A stretch of DNA of 12,589 nucleotides from 70-18 sp041691815 (GTDB lineage Bacteria; Pseudomonadota; Alphaproteobacteria; Acetobacterales; Acetobacteraceae), in NCBI GenBank assembly GCA_041691815.1, contig JBEPTZ010000131.1:1-12589 (forward strand). Reading direction: 5' to 3'. Under the pieces are notes generated by a model. It made no database searches. It was not told the origin of the DNA and saw nothing but the letters and a program-made list of their open reading frames with translations. Within the stretch, counting starts at the first letter, position 1. Every line of letters begins with the position of its first letter. Positions 1 through 6,629 of this stretch are shown in pieces. Made by a program: the position numbers and the translations under genes.

Positions 1-223
1 CGACCCGATCGGCGGCCTGGTGCAGATCCCCTGCATCGAGCGCAACGCGATGGGCGCGGTGAAGGCGATCAACGCCGCCTCGCTGGCGCTGTCCGGTGAC
101 GGCGCCCATCACGTCACGCTGGACGAAGCCATCGCCACCATGCGCCAGACCGGCATGGACATGCGCAGCGAATACAAGGAAACCTCGAAAGCCGGTCTCG
201 CGGTTCACGTCACGGAGTGCTGA
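1..223 (+). CDS. sdaA: L-serine ammonia-lyase (L-serine dehydratase), C-terminal end only
   Basis: This is the 3' end of a gene whose start lies left of the window; the reading frame begins at base 2 and about 73 residues are visible. The stretch DPIGGLVQIPCIERNAMG followed by VKAINAASLAL is the hallmark of the catalytic alpha domain of iron-sulfur L-serine dehydratases, which convert L-serine to pyruvate and ammonia in the cytoplasm. The Cys of QIPCIERNA is one of the ligands of the [4Fe-4S] cluster. The protein ends in Glu-Cys; in the single-chain bacterial enzymes a C-terminal Cys is known to fold back onto the cluster, and the final Cys here fits that pattern. The TGA stop at 221-223 lies 4 nt before zwf, so the two genes probably share a transcript. 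The family assignment is secure; the single-chain type is inferred from the tail. Confidence 0.93.
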   Translation, partial: DPIGGLVQIPCIERNAMGAVKAINAASLALSGDGAHHVTLDEAIATMRQTGMDMRSEYKETSKAGLAVHVTEC

Positions 224-227
224 TTAG

Positions 228-1703
228 ATGGTGGCTAGAGTAATCGAAGTCGATCCGTTCGACCTGGTGGTGTTCGGCGCCACCGGCGACCTGGCCAGCC
301 GCAAGCTGATCCCGGCGCTGTTCGAGCGCTGCGCCAGCGGCCAGATACCCGACGGCGCCCGCATCATTGGCGTCGCGCGCCGCCCGCTCTCCGACGGCGA
401 CTTCCGCACCCTGGCGCAGCAGGCGCTGGAGGCGCACGTCCCCAAGTCCGACCGCAAGGCCGCCGCGGTCAGGCGCTTCCTCGGCCGCTTCTCCTACATC
501 GCCGCCGACGCCGGCGCCGACCCCGGCTGGGCCGACCTCGCCGCCGCGCTGGCCGGGCAGCCCGAGCATATCCGCGTCTTCTACCTCGCCACCGCGCCCG
601 AGCTGTTCGGCCCGATCTGCGAGCGGCTGGCCGCCAACAAGCTGAACGATGGCGACGCCCGCATCGTCGTCGAGAAACCGATCGGCAAAAGCCTCGCCTC
701 GGCCGGTGCGGTCAACGACGCGGTCGGCGCCGCCTTCCCCGAGGAGCGCATCTACCGCATCGACCACTACCTCGGCAAAGAGGCGGTGCAGAACCTGATG
801 GCGCTGCGCTTCGCCAACGCGCTGTTCGAGCCGCTGTGGAACGCCGCACACATCGACCACGTGCAGATCACCGTGGCCGAAACCCTCGGCGTCGAAGGCC
901 GCGCCGGCTACTACGACACCGCCGGCGCGCTGCGCGACATGGTGCAGAACCACATGCTGCAACTGGTCTGCCTCACCGCCATGGAGCCGCCGCACGACAT
1001 CAGCGCCGACGCGCTGCGCGACGAGAAGCTGAAAGTGCTGAAATCCCTGGTCCCGATCACCGCCGACAATATCGCCCAGCACACCGTGCGCGGCCAGTAC
1101 CGCGCCGGCGCCTCGGCCACCGGCCCGGTCGGCGGTTACCTGGAGGAACTCGGCGACCCCACCAGCCGCACCGAAACCTTCGTCGCCCTGAAAGCCGAGA
1201 TCGGCAACTGGCGCTGGGCCGGGGTGCCGTTCTACCTGCGCACGGGCAAGCGCCTGCCCAGCCGGGTCTCCGAGATCGTCATCACCTTCCGCGCCATCCC
1301 GCACTCGGTGTTCAGCCCCGCCGCCGGCCCGATCGCCGCCAACCGCCTGGTCATCCGGGTGCAGCCGGACGAGAGCGTCAAGCTCTGGCTGATGATCAAG
1401 GACCCCGGCCCCGGCGGCATGCGGCTCAGCGAGGTGCCACTCAACATGGGCTTCGCGGAGACCTTCGGCGTGCGCAACCCGGACGCCTATGAGCGCCTGC
1501 TGATGGACGTGGTGCGCGGCAACCAGACCCTGTTCATGCGCCGCGACGAGGTGGAAGCCGCCTGGACCTGGATCGACCCGATCCTGGACGCCTGGGCCGC
1601 CAGCCCGGAGCCGCCGAAATCCTACACCTCCGGCACCTGGGGTCCGTCCTCGGCGATTGCGCTGATCGAGCGCGACGGGCGAACCTGGAACGACGAAGAC
1701 TGA
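228..1703 (+). CDS. zwf: Glucose-6-phosphate 1-dehydrogenase
   Basis: A 491-residue protein, the normal length for bacterial G6PDH. It oxidises glucose 6-phosphate to 6-phosphogluconolactone with NAD(P)+, the entry step of the oxidative pentose phosphate and Entner-Doudoroff pathways, in the cytoplasm. The N-terminal Rossmann fold carries the dinucleotide-binding motif FGATGDLA (residues 16-23). EKPIGK at 149-154 and the active-site signature RIDHYLGKE at 177-185, with the catalytic His, are intact. The C-terminal half has the conserved FYLRTGKRLP segment. The ATG at 228 lies 4 nt after the sdaA stop, with GGAG at 214-217 inside the sdaA 3' end as ribosome binding site. The usual partners (pgl, edd, eda) are not adjacent in this window; the upstream neighbour is serine dehydratase. 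No truncation or frameshift is seen. Confidence 0.97.
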   Translation: MVARVIEVDPFDLVVFGATGDLASRKLIPALFERCASGQIPDGARIIGVARRPLSDGDFRTLAQQALEAHVPKSDRKAAAVRRFLGRFSYIAADAGADPGWADLAAALAGQPEHIRVFYLATAPELFGPICERLAANKLNDGDARIVVEKPIGKSLASAGAVNDAVGAAFPEERIYRIDHYLGKEAVQNLMALRFANALFEPLWNAAHIDHVQITVAETLGVEGRAGYYDTAGALRDMVQNHMLQLVCLTAMEPPHDISADALRDEKLKVLKSLVPITADNIAQHTVRGQYRAGASATGPVGGYLEELGDPTSRTETFVALKAEIGNWRWAGVPFYLRTGKRLPSRVSEIVITFRAIPHSVFSPAAGPIAANRLVIRVQPDESVKLWLMIKDPGPGGMRLSEVPLNMGFAETFGVRNPDAYERLLMDVVRGNQTLFMRRDEVEAAWTWIDPILDAWAASPEPPKSYTSGTWGPSSAIALIERDGRTWNDED

Positions 1704-1728
1704 CCCCCTTACAACGGAACCAGACCCG

Positions 1729-3114
1729 ATGCCCAACGCGCCCGCCTGGCTCGCCCCCGCCCTCGCCTACCTCCCGGAATGGCTCAGCCACCAGATGCGC
1801 GTCTCCGAGCAGCCCGGCGTGGTGTTCGCACTGGCCCATCGCGGCACCGTGCTGCACGAATCCGCGTTCGGCCACGCCAACCTGCTCACCGGCGAGAAAC
1901 TCACCCCCCGCCACCGCTTCCGCGTCGCCTCGCACAGCAAAAGCTTCACCGCGGCTGCCATCCTGCGCCTGCGCCAACAGGGCCGCCTGAAGCTCGACGA
2001 CACCGCCGGCCAATACGTGCCCGGCCTGCACCCGGCGATCGCGGCGGCCACCCTCTCGCAACTGCTGTCCCACACCGCCGGCATATTCCGCGACGGCCCG
2101 GACAGCGAATACTGGGCCGGCCGCAAACCCTTCCTCAACGCCGACCAGCTCCGCGCCGAACTCACCCTGCCGCCGCCGATCGACGCCAACACCCGCTTCA
2201 AATACTCCAACCACGGCTTCGGCCTCGCCGGCCTGGTCATCGAGGCGATCACCGGCGAGCCGTACAACACCTGGGTCGCCCGCGAGATCGTCGCCCGCGC
2301 CGGCCTCAGCGAAACCGCGCCCGACGTTCCCCTCCCCTCCGGCCAACTGGCCAGCGGCCACAGCAGCAAGACCCTGCTCGGCCGCCGCGTCATCTTCCCC
2401 GGCGACCAGTCCACCCACGCGTTGGCCTCGGCCACCGGCTTCATCTCCACCGCCGCCGACCTCACCCGCTTCTACGCCCAACTCGCCCCCACCGCCCGCA
2501 CCCGCGTGCTCACACCCGCCAGCCGCCGCGAAATCACCCGCCCGCAATGGCGCGACGCCTACAACCCGGTCGAACGCGGCTACGGCCTCGGCACCATCCA
2601 CGGCGCCCACGGCGAACCGCACGGCGAATGGGCCTGGTGGGGCCACTCCGGCGGCTTCCAGGGCTACATCACGCAAACGGCCCACGTCCCCGCCCACGAC
2701 CTCACTTTGTCGATGCTCACCAACGCCGTCGACGGCTGGTCGCATCTCTGGCTCGACGGCGCGCTCTCGATCCTCAAGCGCTTCGCCGCCGAAGGCCCCC
2801 CGGCCAAATCCACCGCCGACTGGTCCGGCCGCTGGTGGTCCGGCTGGGGCGCCATCGATTTGGTGCCGATGGGCCGCAAAATCCTGGTCGCCAGCCCCGC
2901 CCTCGCCCAACCCTTCGCGAAAGTCCCCGAACTCACCGCCACCGGCCCCGACACCGCCCGCATCACCCTGGCCGGCGGCTTCGCCAGCCACGGCGAACCC
3001 GTCACCCGCCACCGCGACAAGCGTGGCCGGGTGACCAGCCTGAAACTGGCCAGCGGCACGTTCCTGCCGGAAGCGGCGGCGGCGAAGGATCTGGAGACCC
3101 GCCATGGGAAGTAA
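1729..3114 (+). CDS. Serine hydrolase of the beta-lactamase / penicillin-binding-protein fold (family S12-like)
   Basis: A 461-residue protein with the three catalytic motifs of class C beta-lactamase-like serine hydrolases in order: SxxK as SHSK at residues 68-71 (nucleophile Ser68, base Lys71), YSN at 159-161, and HSG at 306-308 in place of the KTG of true beta-lactamases. The fold covers roughly residues 15-350. The remaining 110 residues look like the beta-rich C-terminal extension seen in some D-aminopeptidase and esterase members. There is no signal peptide or lipobox, so the enzyme is probably cytoplasmic, which argues against a periplasmic beta-lactamase and for a peptidase, amidase or esterase. 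The substrate cannot be read from the sequence. The start is 25 nt after zwf, with a weak GGA at 1716-1718, so it is probably the last gene of the sdaA-zwf transcript. Confidence 0.88.
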   Translation: MPNAPAWLAPALAYLPEWLSHQMRVSEQPGVVFALAHRGTVLHESAFGHANLLTGEKLTPRHRFRVASHSKSFTAAAILRLRQQGRLKLDDTAGQYVPGLHPAIAAATLSQLLSHTAGIFRDGPDSEYWAGRKPFLNADQLRAELTLPPPIDANTRFKYSNHGFGLAGLVIEAITGEPYNTWVAREIVARAGLSETAPDVPLPSGQLASGHSSKTLLGRRVIFPGDQSTHALASATGFISTAADLTRFYAQLAPTARTRVLTPASRREITRPQWRDAYNPVERGYGLGTIHGAHGEPHGEWAWWGHSGGFQGYITQTAHVPAHDLTLSMLTNAVDGWSHLWLDGALSILKRFAAEGPPAKSTADWSGRWWSGWGAIDLVPMGRKILVASPALAQPFAKVPELTATGPDTARITLAGGFASHGEPVTRHRDKRGRVTSLKLASGTFLPEAAAAKDLETRHGK

Positions 3115-3152
3115 GGAAGCGGTTCTTTTTTCAAAAAAACCAAAAAACTTCC
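3115..3152. terminator. A/T-rich interrupted palindrome after the serine hydrolase gene, probable terminator
   Basis: The element starts at the base after the TAA stop. An outer stem GGAAG (3115-3119) pairs with CTTCC (3148-3152). Inside it, GGTT plus a T-run (3121-3131) pairs with an A-run plus CC (3133-3141), with one bulged C. The arms carry T6 and A7/A6 runs, so the structure could end transcription in either direction. A second small inverted repeat, CCCTG (3155-3159) with CAGGG (3168-3172), follows. From memory, similar GGTTC-T(n)-A(n)-GAACC elements are common behind genes in Acetobacteraceae; that is recall, not a search. Confidence 0.5.
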
Positions 3153-3468
3153 GCCCCTGTTTTGCGGCAGGGACCAGAATGTGAACCAACGCACCCCTTA
3201 GACCAAAGGGCAATCTGGCATCGGTGGTGATGATGCCGCGCAACTTATTCCGGCCGCTATCTACTCCTTTGTGCAGCCGCGCGCGTGCGGCGCCAACCTG
3301 CCTGTGGAAAAGCGACCCGCCGGAGCGGCCGCGCCGCAACTTTGCTGTGATCACTGTGTGGGAATCGTGGGTTACTGGTCAAAAATAACAAACGATTGAT
3401 GATGCCCTGTTACGATGTTCTACCATCTACACCGCAAGTCCTGACGCTTTCGGGTTTCCAGCCCCCGG
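3153..3468. other. Intergenic stretch without a recognisable gene
   Basis: About 315 nt between the palindrome and the orphan coding tail. No frame shows a recognisable protein. It becomes A/T-rich around 3376-3400, unlike the flanking genes. An 8-bp palindrome GTGATCAC lies at 3347-3354. A 27-codon ORF (3399-3482) opens with two ATGs, but nothing supports its translation. A promoter for the carbonic-anhydrase-like gene may lie here; I cannot point to convincing -35/-10 boxes. Confidence 0.5.
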
Positions 3469-3570
3469 GTCTCGACCTATAAAGGCGAGATAAAGATTGC
3501 CGACGGCAGCTCGTTGCTGTCCGAAATGCCGGCGCAAGCCGATATCGTCGGTGAAAAAGGGAGGAAGTAA
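3469..3570 (+). pseudogene. Orphan C-terminal coding tail of an unknown protein (possible gene remnant)
   Basis: Reading from 3469 to the TAA at 3568-3570 gives about 33 residues containing YKGEIKIADGSSLLSEMPAQ and ending ADIVGEKGRK. The composition is protein-like (balanced charges, normal hydrophobic spacing), unlike the Arg/Pro/Ala-rich shadows typical of this genome. The frame has no start codon and meets an upstream stop at 3442-3444, so it looks like the tail of a gene whose front was lost or shifted out of frame. It stops 4 nt before the carbonic-anhydrase-like gene, as an operon partner would. I do not recognise the family. It could also be a chance open frame. Confidence 0.33.
3560..3564 (+). 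promoter_or_regulatory. Ribosome binding site fixing the start of the carbonic-anhydrase-like gene
   Basis: GGAGG lies 10 nt before the ATG at 3575. An in-frame ATG at 3497 would add 26 residues (many Cys, Lys, Arg) ahead of the Tat signal and has no comparable site. The signal-peptide layout also requires the later start. Confidence 0.75.
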
Positions 3571-3574
3571 TCCG

Positions 3575-4186
3575 ATGTCCACACATGAAGCCGGCTGCCC
3601 CTGTTGCCGCGCACCCATGCTTCCACCTGGTTTCGATCGGCGTGGCTTTCTCCGCTTCGCCGCCGTCGGCGCTGCCGGGCTCGCGGTCGCGCCGCGGCTC
3701 GCCCGCGCTCAGGCCAAGAGCAACTATCAGGCGATGCTGCTCTCCTGCGTCGACCCGCGCACCCAGGCGCCGATCGCCAACTGGATGAACATGCCGGAGT
3801 CGGAAAGCCATGCCACCAGCCTGAAAGGCCGATACAGCCAGTTCACCATCGCCGGCGCGGCGGTCGGCGTCGTGGCGCCGGCCTTCAAGGCGTGGCGGGA
3901 GACATTCTGGGCCAATTTCGGTGCCAGCATCCAACTGCACAGGATCGAGAATCTTGTCGTCGTCGATCATTCGAACTGTGGCGCACTCGGCATCGCCTAC
4001 GGCCAGGACGTGTTGAACGACCCGAAGCTCGAGTTGGCGGCCCACATGGCCGACGTCACCGAGTTGAAGCGGGAACTCTCGATCCGTCATCCAAACGTAG
4101 CACTGCAGGCCTGGTTCGTCGCTCGCGACACTGCAGGGGCCTTCACCGAGTGGAAGAGTCTCATTGCAGGTCCGGTGATCGCATAG
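3575..4186 (+). CDS. Tat-exported beta-carbonic-anhydrase-like protein
   Basis: A 203-residue protein. The N-terminus has a twin-arginine signal, DRRGFLRFAA (residues 21-30), a hydrophobic stretch to about residue 40 and an ARA cleavage site at 43-45, predicting folded export to the periplasm. The mature part carries the beta-carbonic-anhydrase zinc pattern: Cys58-x-Asp60-x-Arg62 (SCVDPRT, where the family usually has CxDSR) and His132-x-x-Cys135 (DHSNCGAL). The Asp-Arg dyad is kept. These enzymes hydrate CO2 to bicarbonate. At about 158 mature residues it is short, but the segment PNVALQAWFVARDTAGAF resembles the family's C-terminal strand, so it is probably complete. A CPCC cluster (residues 8-11) sits before the twin arginines, which is unusual. 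It may be a carbonic-anhydrase-related protein without the standard activity. Confidence 0.8.
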   Translation: MSTHEAGCPCCRAPMLPPGFDRRGFLRFAAVGAAGLAVAPRLARAQAKSNYQAMLLSCVDPRTQAPIANWMNMPESESHATSLKGRYSQFTIAGAAVGVVAPAFKAWRETFWANFGASIQLHRIENLVVVDHSNCGALGIAYGQDVLNDPKLELAAHMADVTELKRELSIRHPNVALQAWFVARDTAGAFTEWKSLIAGPVIA

Positions 4187-4195
4187 AGCGCATGC

Positions 4196-4300
4196 TCATT
4201 TGAGCAGGATGATGATGGCGGCGAGGTGAACTGCTGCGACGAAGGTTCGCCCGGCCTTGTCGGATCGCCTCGAGCGGTCCGAAACCTCGACCGGGACAGA
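4196..4300 (-). pseudogene. Possible transposase 3' remnant (IS5-like)
   Basis: On the minus strand the frame ending at TGA (4198-4196) reads SDRSRRSDKAGRTFVAAVHL and then AAIIILLK. This resembles the C-terminal end of IS5-group transposases, which commonly finish with a basic stretch, an aromatic residue and a hydrophobic helix. Upstream the frame soon meets stops (near 4410 and 4445), and no DDE core or intact terminal repeats are visible, so at most a decayed end remains. It lies directly behind the carbonic-anhydrase-like gene. The identification rests on recalled resemblance over about 28 residues and is tentative. Confidence 0.35.
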
Positions 4301-4511
4301 AAATGGCGGCGCCATGATGCCAGCGCCGCTTGACGCAGTACAGCGAGCCACCGCAAGCTGCCACCGCCACGCACGCCCATTTCACCACCGCTGACCGACG
4401 CCGACGCCGCCTCACCAGCAGCGGCTTCGTCGTGTCTGCCGGAATACGCCCGTTCAGGTGAGGGAAACCCGCATCGCCTGATCCCAGGCCACTTCGACAC
4501 AACGCCCCAGT
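4301..4511. other. Intergenic stretch without a recognisable gene
   Basis: GC-rich sequence between the possible transposase remnant and the terminator before the GNAT gene. Open frames on the minus strand here are Arg/Ala/Gly-rich and unconvincing. It may be further debris of the same mobile element. No tRNA-like fold was found, although the following terminator resembles those behind stable RNA genes. Confidence 0.45.
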
Positions 4512-4539
4512 CCCCGCGCCCCCCGTCGCGGGGGTTTTT
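4512..4539 (+). terminator. Intrinsic terminator just upstream of the GNAT gene
   Basis: A perfect 7-bp stem CCCCGCG (4512-4518) / CGCGGGG (4527-4533) with an 8-nt loop is followed by G and then T5 (4535-4539). This is a textbook rho-independent terminator reading rightwards. Its end lies only 17 nt before the next start codon, so it either isolates that gene from upstream transcription or acts as a leader attenuator. Confidence 0.65.
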
Positions 4540-4556
4540 CACGTGGAGAGTTCGCA

Positions 4557-5009
4557 ATGAACACCCCGCTCCGCCCCGCCACAATCAACGACGCCGCCGC
4601 CGTCCAGGCGCTCACCCGCGCCGCCTACGCGCAATGGGTGCCGGTCATCGGCCGCGAACCCAAACCGATGTCGGCCGACTACCACGCCGCCATCCGCGAT
4701 CACCGCATCGACCTGCTGCACATCGAGGACCGTCTCGCCGCCCTGATCGAGACCATCCCGGAAACCGACCACCTGCTGATCGAAAACCTCGCGGTCGCGC
4801 CCGATTTCCAGCATCGCGGCCTCGGCCGCCGCCTGCTGGCCCACGCCGAACAGGCCGCCGCCGCGCAGGGCTACAAGACGATCCGCCTCTACACCAACAA
4901 ACTGTTTGCTGCGAACGTGCTGCTCTACCGCCACCTCGGCTACACGATTGACCGCGAGGCAGCCTCCCATCTCGGCGTCACGGTCTACATGAGCAAGCCG
5001 GCCCGCTAA
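4557..5009 (+). CDS. GNAT-family N-acetyltransferase
   Basis: A 150-residue single-domain protein, the normal size for GNAT enzymes, which transfer an acetyl group from acetyl-CoA to an amine. Motif A, the acetyl-CoA pyrophosphate loop, is VAPDFQHRGLGRRLL (residues 80-94, Q/RxxGxG/A as QHRGLG), preceded by the beta4 strand HLLIENLAV. Motif B is NVLLYRHLGY (120-129) with the conserved Tyr124 that often acts as general acid. The substrate cannot be inferred. GGAG at 4545-4548 lies 8 nt before the ATG. The gene follows an intrinsic terminator and converges on the GT61 gene with 21 nt between the stops, so it appears to be transcribed alone. Confidence 0.9.
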   Translation: MNTPLRPATINDAAAVQALTRAAYAQWVPVIGREPKPMSADYHAAIRDHRIDLLHIEDRLAALIETIPETDHLLIENLAVAPDFQHRGLGRRLLAHAEQAAAAQGYKTIRLYTNKLFAANVLLYRHLGYTIDREAASHLGVTVYMSKPAR

Positions 5010-5030
5010 GCACCGCCGCAGCAGCAACCG

Positions 5031-6629
5031 TCACCCCGCCGCCCTGCGGGTCAATGCAATCCGCATCGCCGTGAGCGCCGCCAGCCCCGGCGCCTGGCAC
5101 CGCGCATCGGCGTCAACCGGCCCCATCTCCGTCCCATCGGCGAACCGTCCCCAGTACGAACAATGCCAGCGCAGCGCCGCCGCATCGGTCAGCCTGACGA
5201 TGAACCCGGCCAGCGGACGCCCCCGGCCGGTGGTGCCGCAGAACACCCCGCCCGGCACCGCGGCCGACAGGCTGCCGTCGGAATCCACTGCCTGGTACAG
5301 AACCTCCTCCGCCCGCAGCCCGCCCGGGCGATGCCCGGCGGGATGCAAGGCGAAGCCTTCGATCCACGACTCCGGCTCCGTCCCCCCGGCCCACTCTGCG
5401 ACAATGCCACGCACATCGCCGACATCGCGCACATGAACGGTGATCTCCAGGCCTCCGGCGCCCGGCGCCGGCGCCGCTCCGGCGTCATCCAGCCGCACCG
5501 ATGGAGGATGCCCGCTCATCGGCGCCAATGTGCTCAGCATGACATCCAGCAGTTCCGGATCGACCTGGAAACTCGACCGATGCTTGGCCGTCGGATGCAG
5601 CACGCCGAGCGTCCCGCAGCGCAGTTCGTTCCACTGTATCGTCTTGGCGACCGCCAGATTGTAGAAGAATTCGTCGCCGAACCAGTCCGGTGACAGTGCC
5701 AGCACCCGCGCTCCCGCCGGCGCGAACACCATATTGGCGAGATCGCTTCCCAGCGTCGCCGCGAAAAACCGCTCGCCCTGCCACGCCGTGATCTGCGCGG
5801 CCAGCGTCTCGGCGCCGAGCTTGCGCGGCACCACCGCATGCTCCCGCAGCACCGCCTCGCACGCTGCCTGGTTGGCGATCGCCCGGGTTTCGCCGTCTCG
5901 CTCGATGGCGATACCGCCGCCCCCGGCAACGGCGGCGGCGGCAGTGGCGGTCCTGCTGTTCGACAGCATATCGATCGCCAGCGGATGCGCCATGAAGCCG
6001 TCGAAATCGAACAGGAAATCCAGGATCACCAGTTCCTTGAACTTATAGCTGCAGCCACGATCGACGAGGATCTGCCGGTCGCCGGAAATTCCGAACTCCT
6101 CGAAGCTCCGCGCGAAATTATTTTCCGCGCCGACCCGAAACGCCCGCGGCAGCACGATCCTGGCGTCGGGAAAATGCCGAAGATACAGCAATATCCTCGG
6201 AAGATTCTGCACCAGGTGATGCCCCCAGGTCCATCCGCCCTCGTTGAACATCACCAGCGCCGTGGCATCCTGGTAATCCTCGATTGGCGGCGGCGGCCGT
6301 GCTCCCAGCCTGGCGGCAAGGGTCTCCAGCACCTGTTCCGGGGTTCTCTGCCGGCGATAATGGGTCAGGATCGAGCTGTCGACGAACACGTCCGCGCCGC
6401 GATGGACGATGAACTGGTCGGTCAGCACCGCGTCCTCGATATGCCAGGCATGGACATCGGCAAACTCGATGGTCAGCTTGCGATATTTCCGCACATCGCG
6501 CTTGCCGGCCGACTCATCGCGTAGCACGGTGCCAAGCTGCGGCGTGTAATGCACCGTCTGCCTGCCGACCAGCAGCGTCTTGCGCGCGAAATCGGCATCG
6601 CGGTATTTCGATTGCAGCCGGTATTCCAT
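5031..6629 (-). CDS. GT61-family (DUF563) glycosyltransferase with an extra C-terminal domain
   Basis: Starting at the ATG at 6629-6627 gives 532 residues. The frame stays open further upstream, but those 56 residues are atypical and overlap the start of the divergent gene. No signal peptide is seen. Residues about 70-345 match the GT61/DUF563 fold: GGWTWGHHLVQNLPRILLYL (131-150), with the family's His and LPR element, and GSDLANMVFAPAGARVLALS (294-313), equivalent to the G(A/S)xLxNxxFxPxG nucleotide-sugar region. An Ala/Gly-rich linker lies at 228-240. Residues about 393-525 form a second domain rich in Trp, Gly and Cys, including WIEGFALHP, LYQAVDSDGSLSAAVPGG, FCGTTGRGRPL and CSYWGRFADGTEMGPV. 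It resembles clostridial hydrophobic-W (ChW-like) modules and may bind carbohydrate or mediate assembly. Likely role: surface polysaccharide or glycoprotein synthesis. Acceptor and donor are unknown. Confidence 0.8.
   Translation of the reverse strand: MEYRLQSKYRDADFARKTLLVGRQTVHYTPQLGTVLRDESAGKRDVRKYRKLTIEFADVHAWHIEDAVLTDQFIVHRGADVFVDSSILTHYRRQRTPEQVLETLAARLGARPPPPIEDYQDATALVMFNEGGWTWGHHLVQNLPRILLYLRHFPDARIVLPRAFRVGAENNFARSFEEFGISGDRQILVDRGCSYKFKELVILDFLFDFDGFMAHPLAIDMLSNSRTATAAAAVAGGGGIAIERDGETRAIANQAACEAVLREHAVVPRKLGAETLAAQITAWQGERFFAATLGSDLANMVFAPAGARVLALSPDWFGDEFFYNLAVAKTIQWNELRCGTLGVLHPTAKHRSSFQVDPELLDVMLSTLAPMSGHPPSVRLDDAGAAPAPGAGGLEITVHVRDVGDVRGIVAEWAGGTEPESWIEGFALHPAGHRPGGLRAEEVLYQAVDSDGSLSAAVPGGVFCGTTGRGRPLAGFIVRLTDAAALRWHCSYWGRFADGTEMGPVDADARCQAPGLAALTAMRIALTRRAAG

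Noticed and set aside
210..1736. 508-codon open frame on the minus strand across zwf
   Set aside because: It is an antisense shadow of a clear zwf gene, rich in Gly/Ala/Val/Arg, caused by high GC3. No family is recognisable.
1534..3354. 606-codon open frame on the minus strand across the serine hydrolase
   Set aside because: Low-complexity Gly/Ala/Glu/Val translation opposite a gene with all catalytic motifs; explained by codon bias.
4440..4511. Possible tRNA or small stable RNA before the terminator
   Set aside because: No cloverleaf or T-loop GTTC-type sequence could be found; only the terminator resembles such contexts.
4087..4584. 165-codon open frame on the minus strand between the carbonic-anhydrase-like gene and the GNAT gene
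   Set aside because: It overlaps the ends of two genes and the terminator, and its composition (Arg/Ser/Gly) is not protein-like. The alternative frame at 4196-4300 is the better candidate for any coding remnant.
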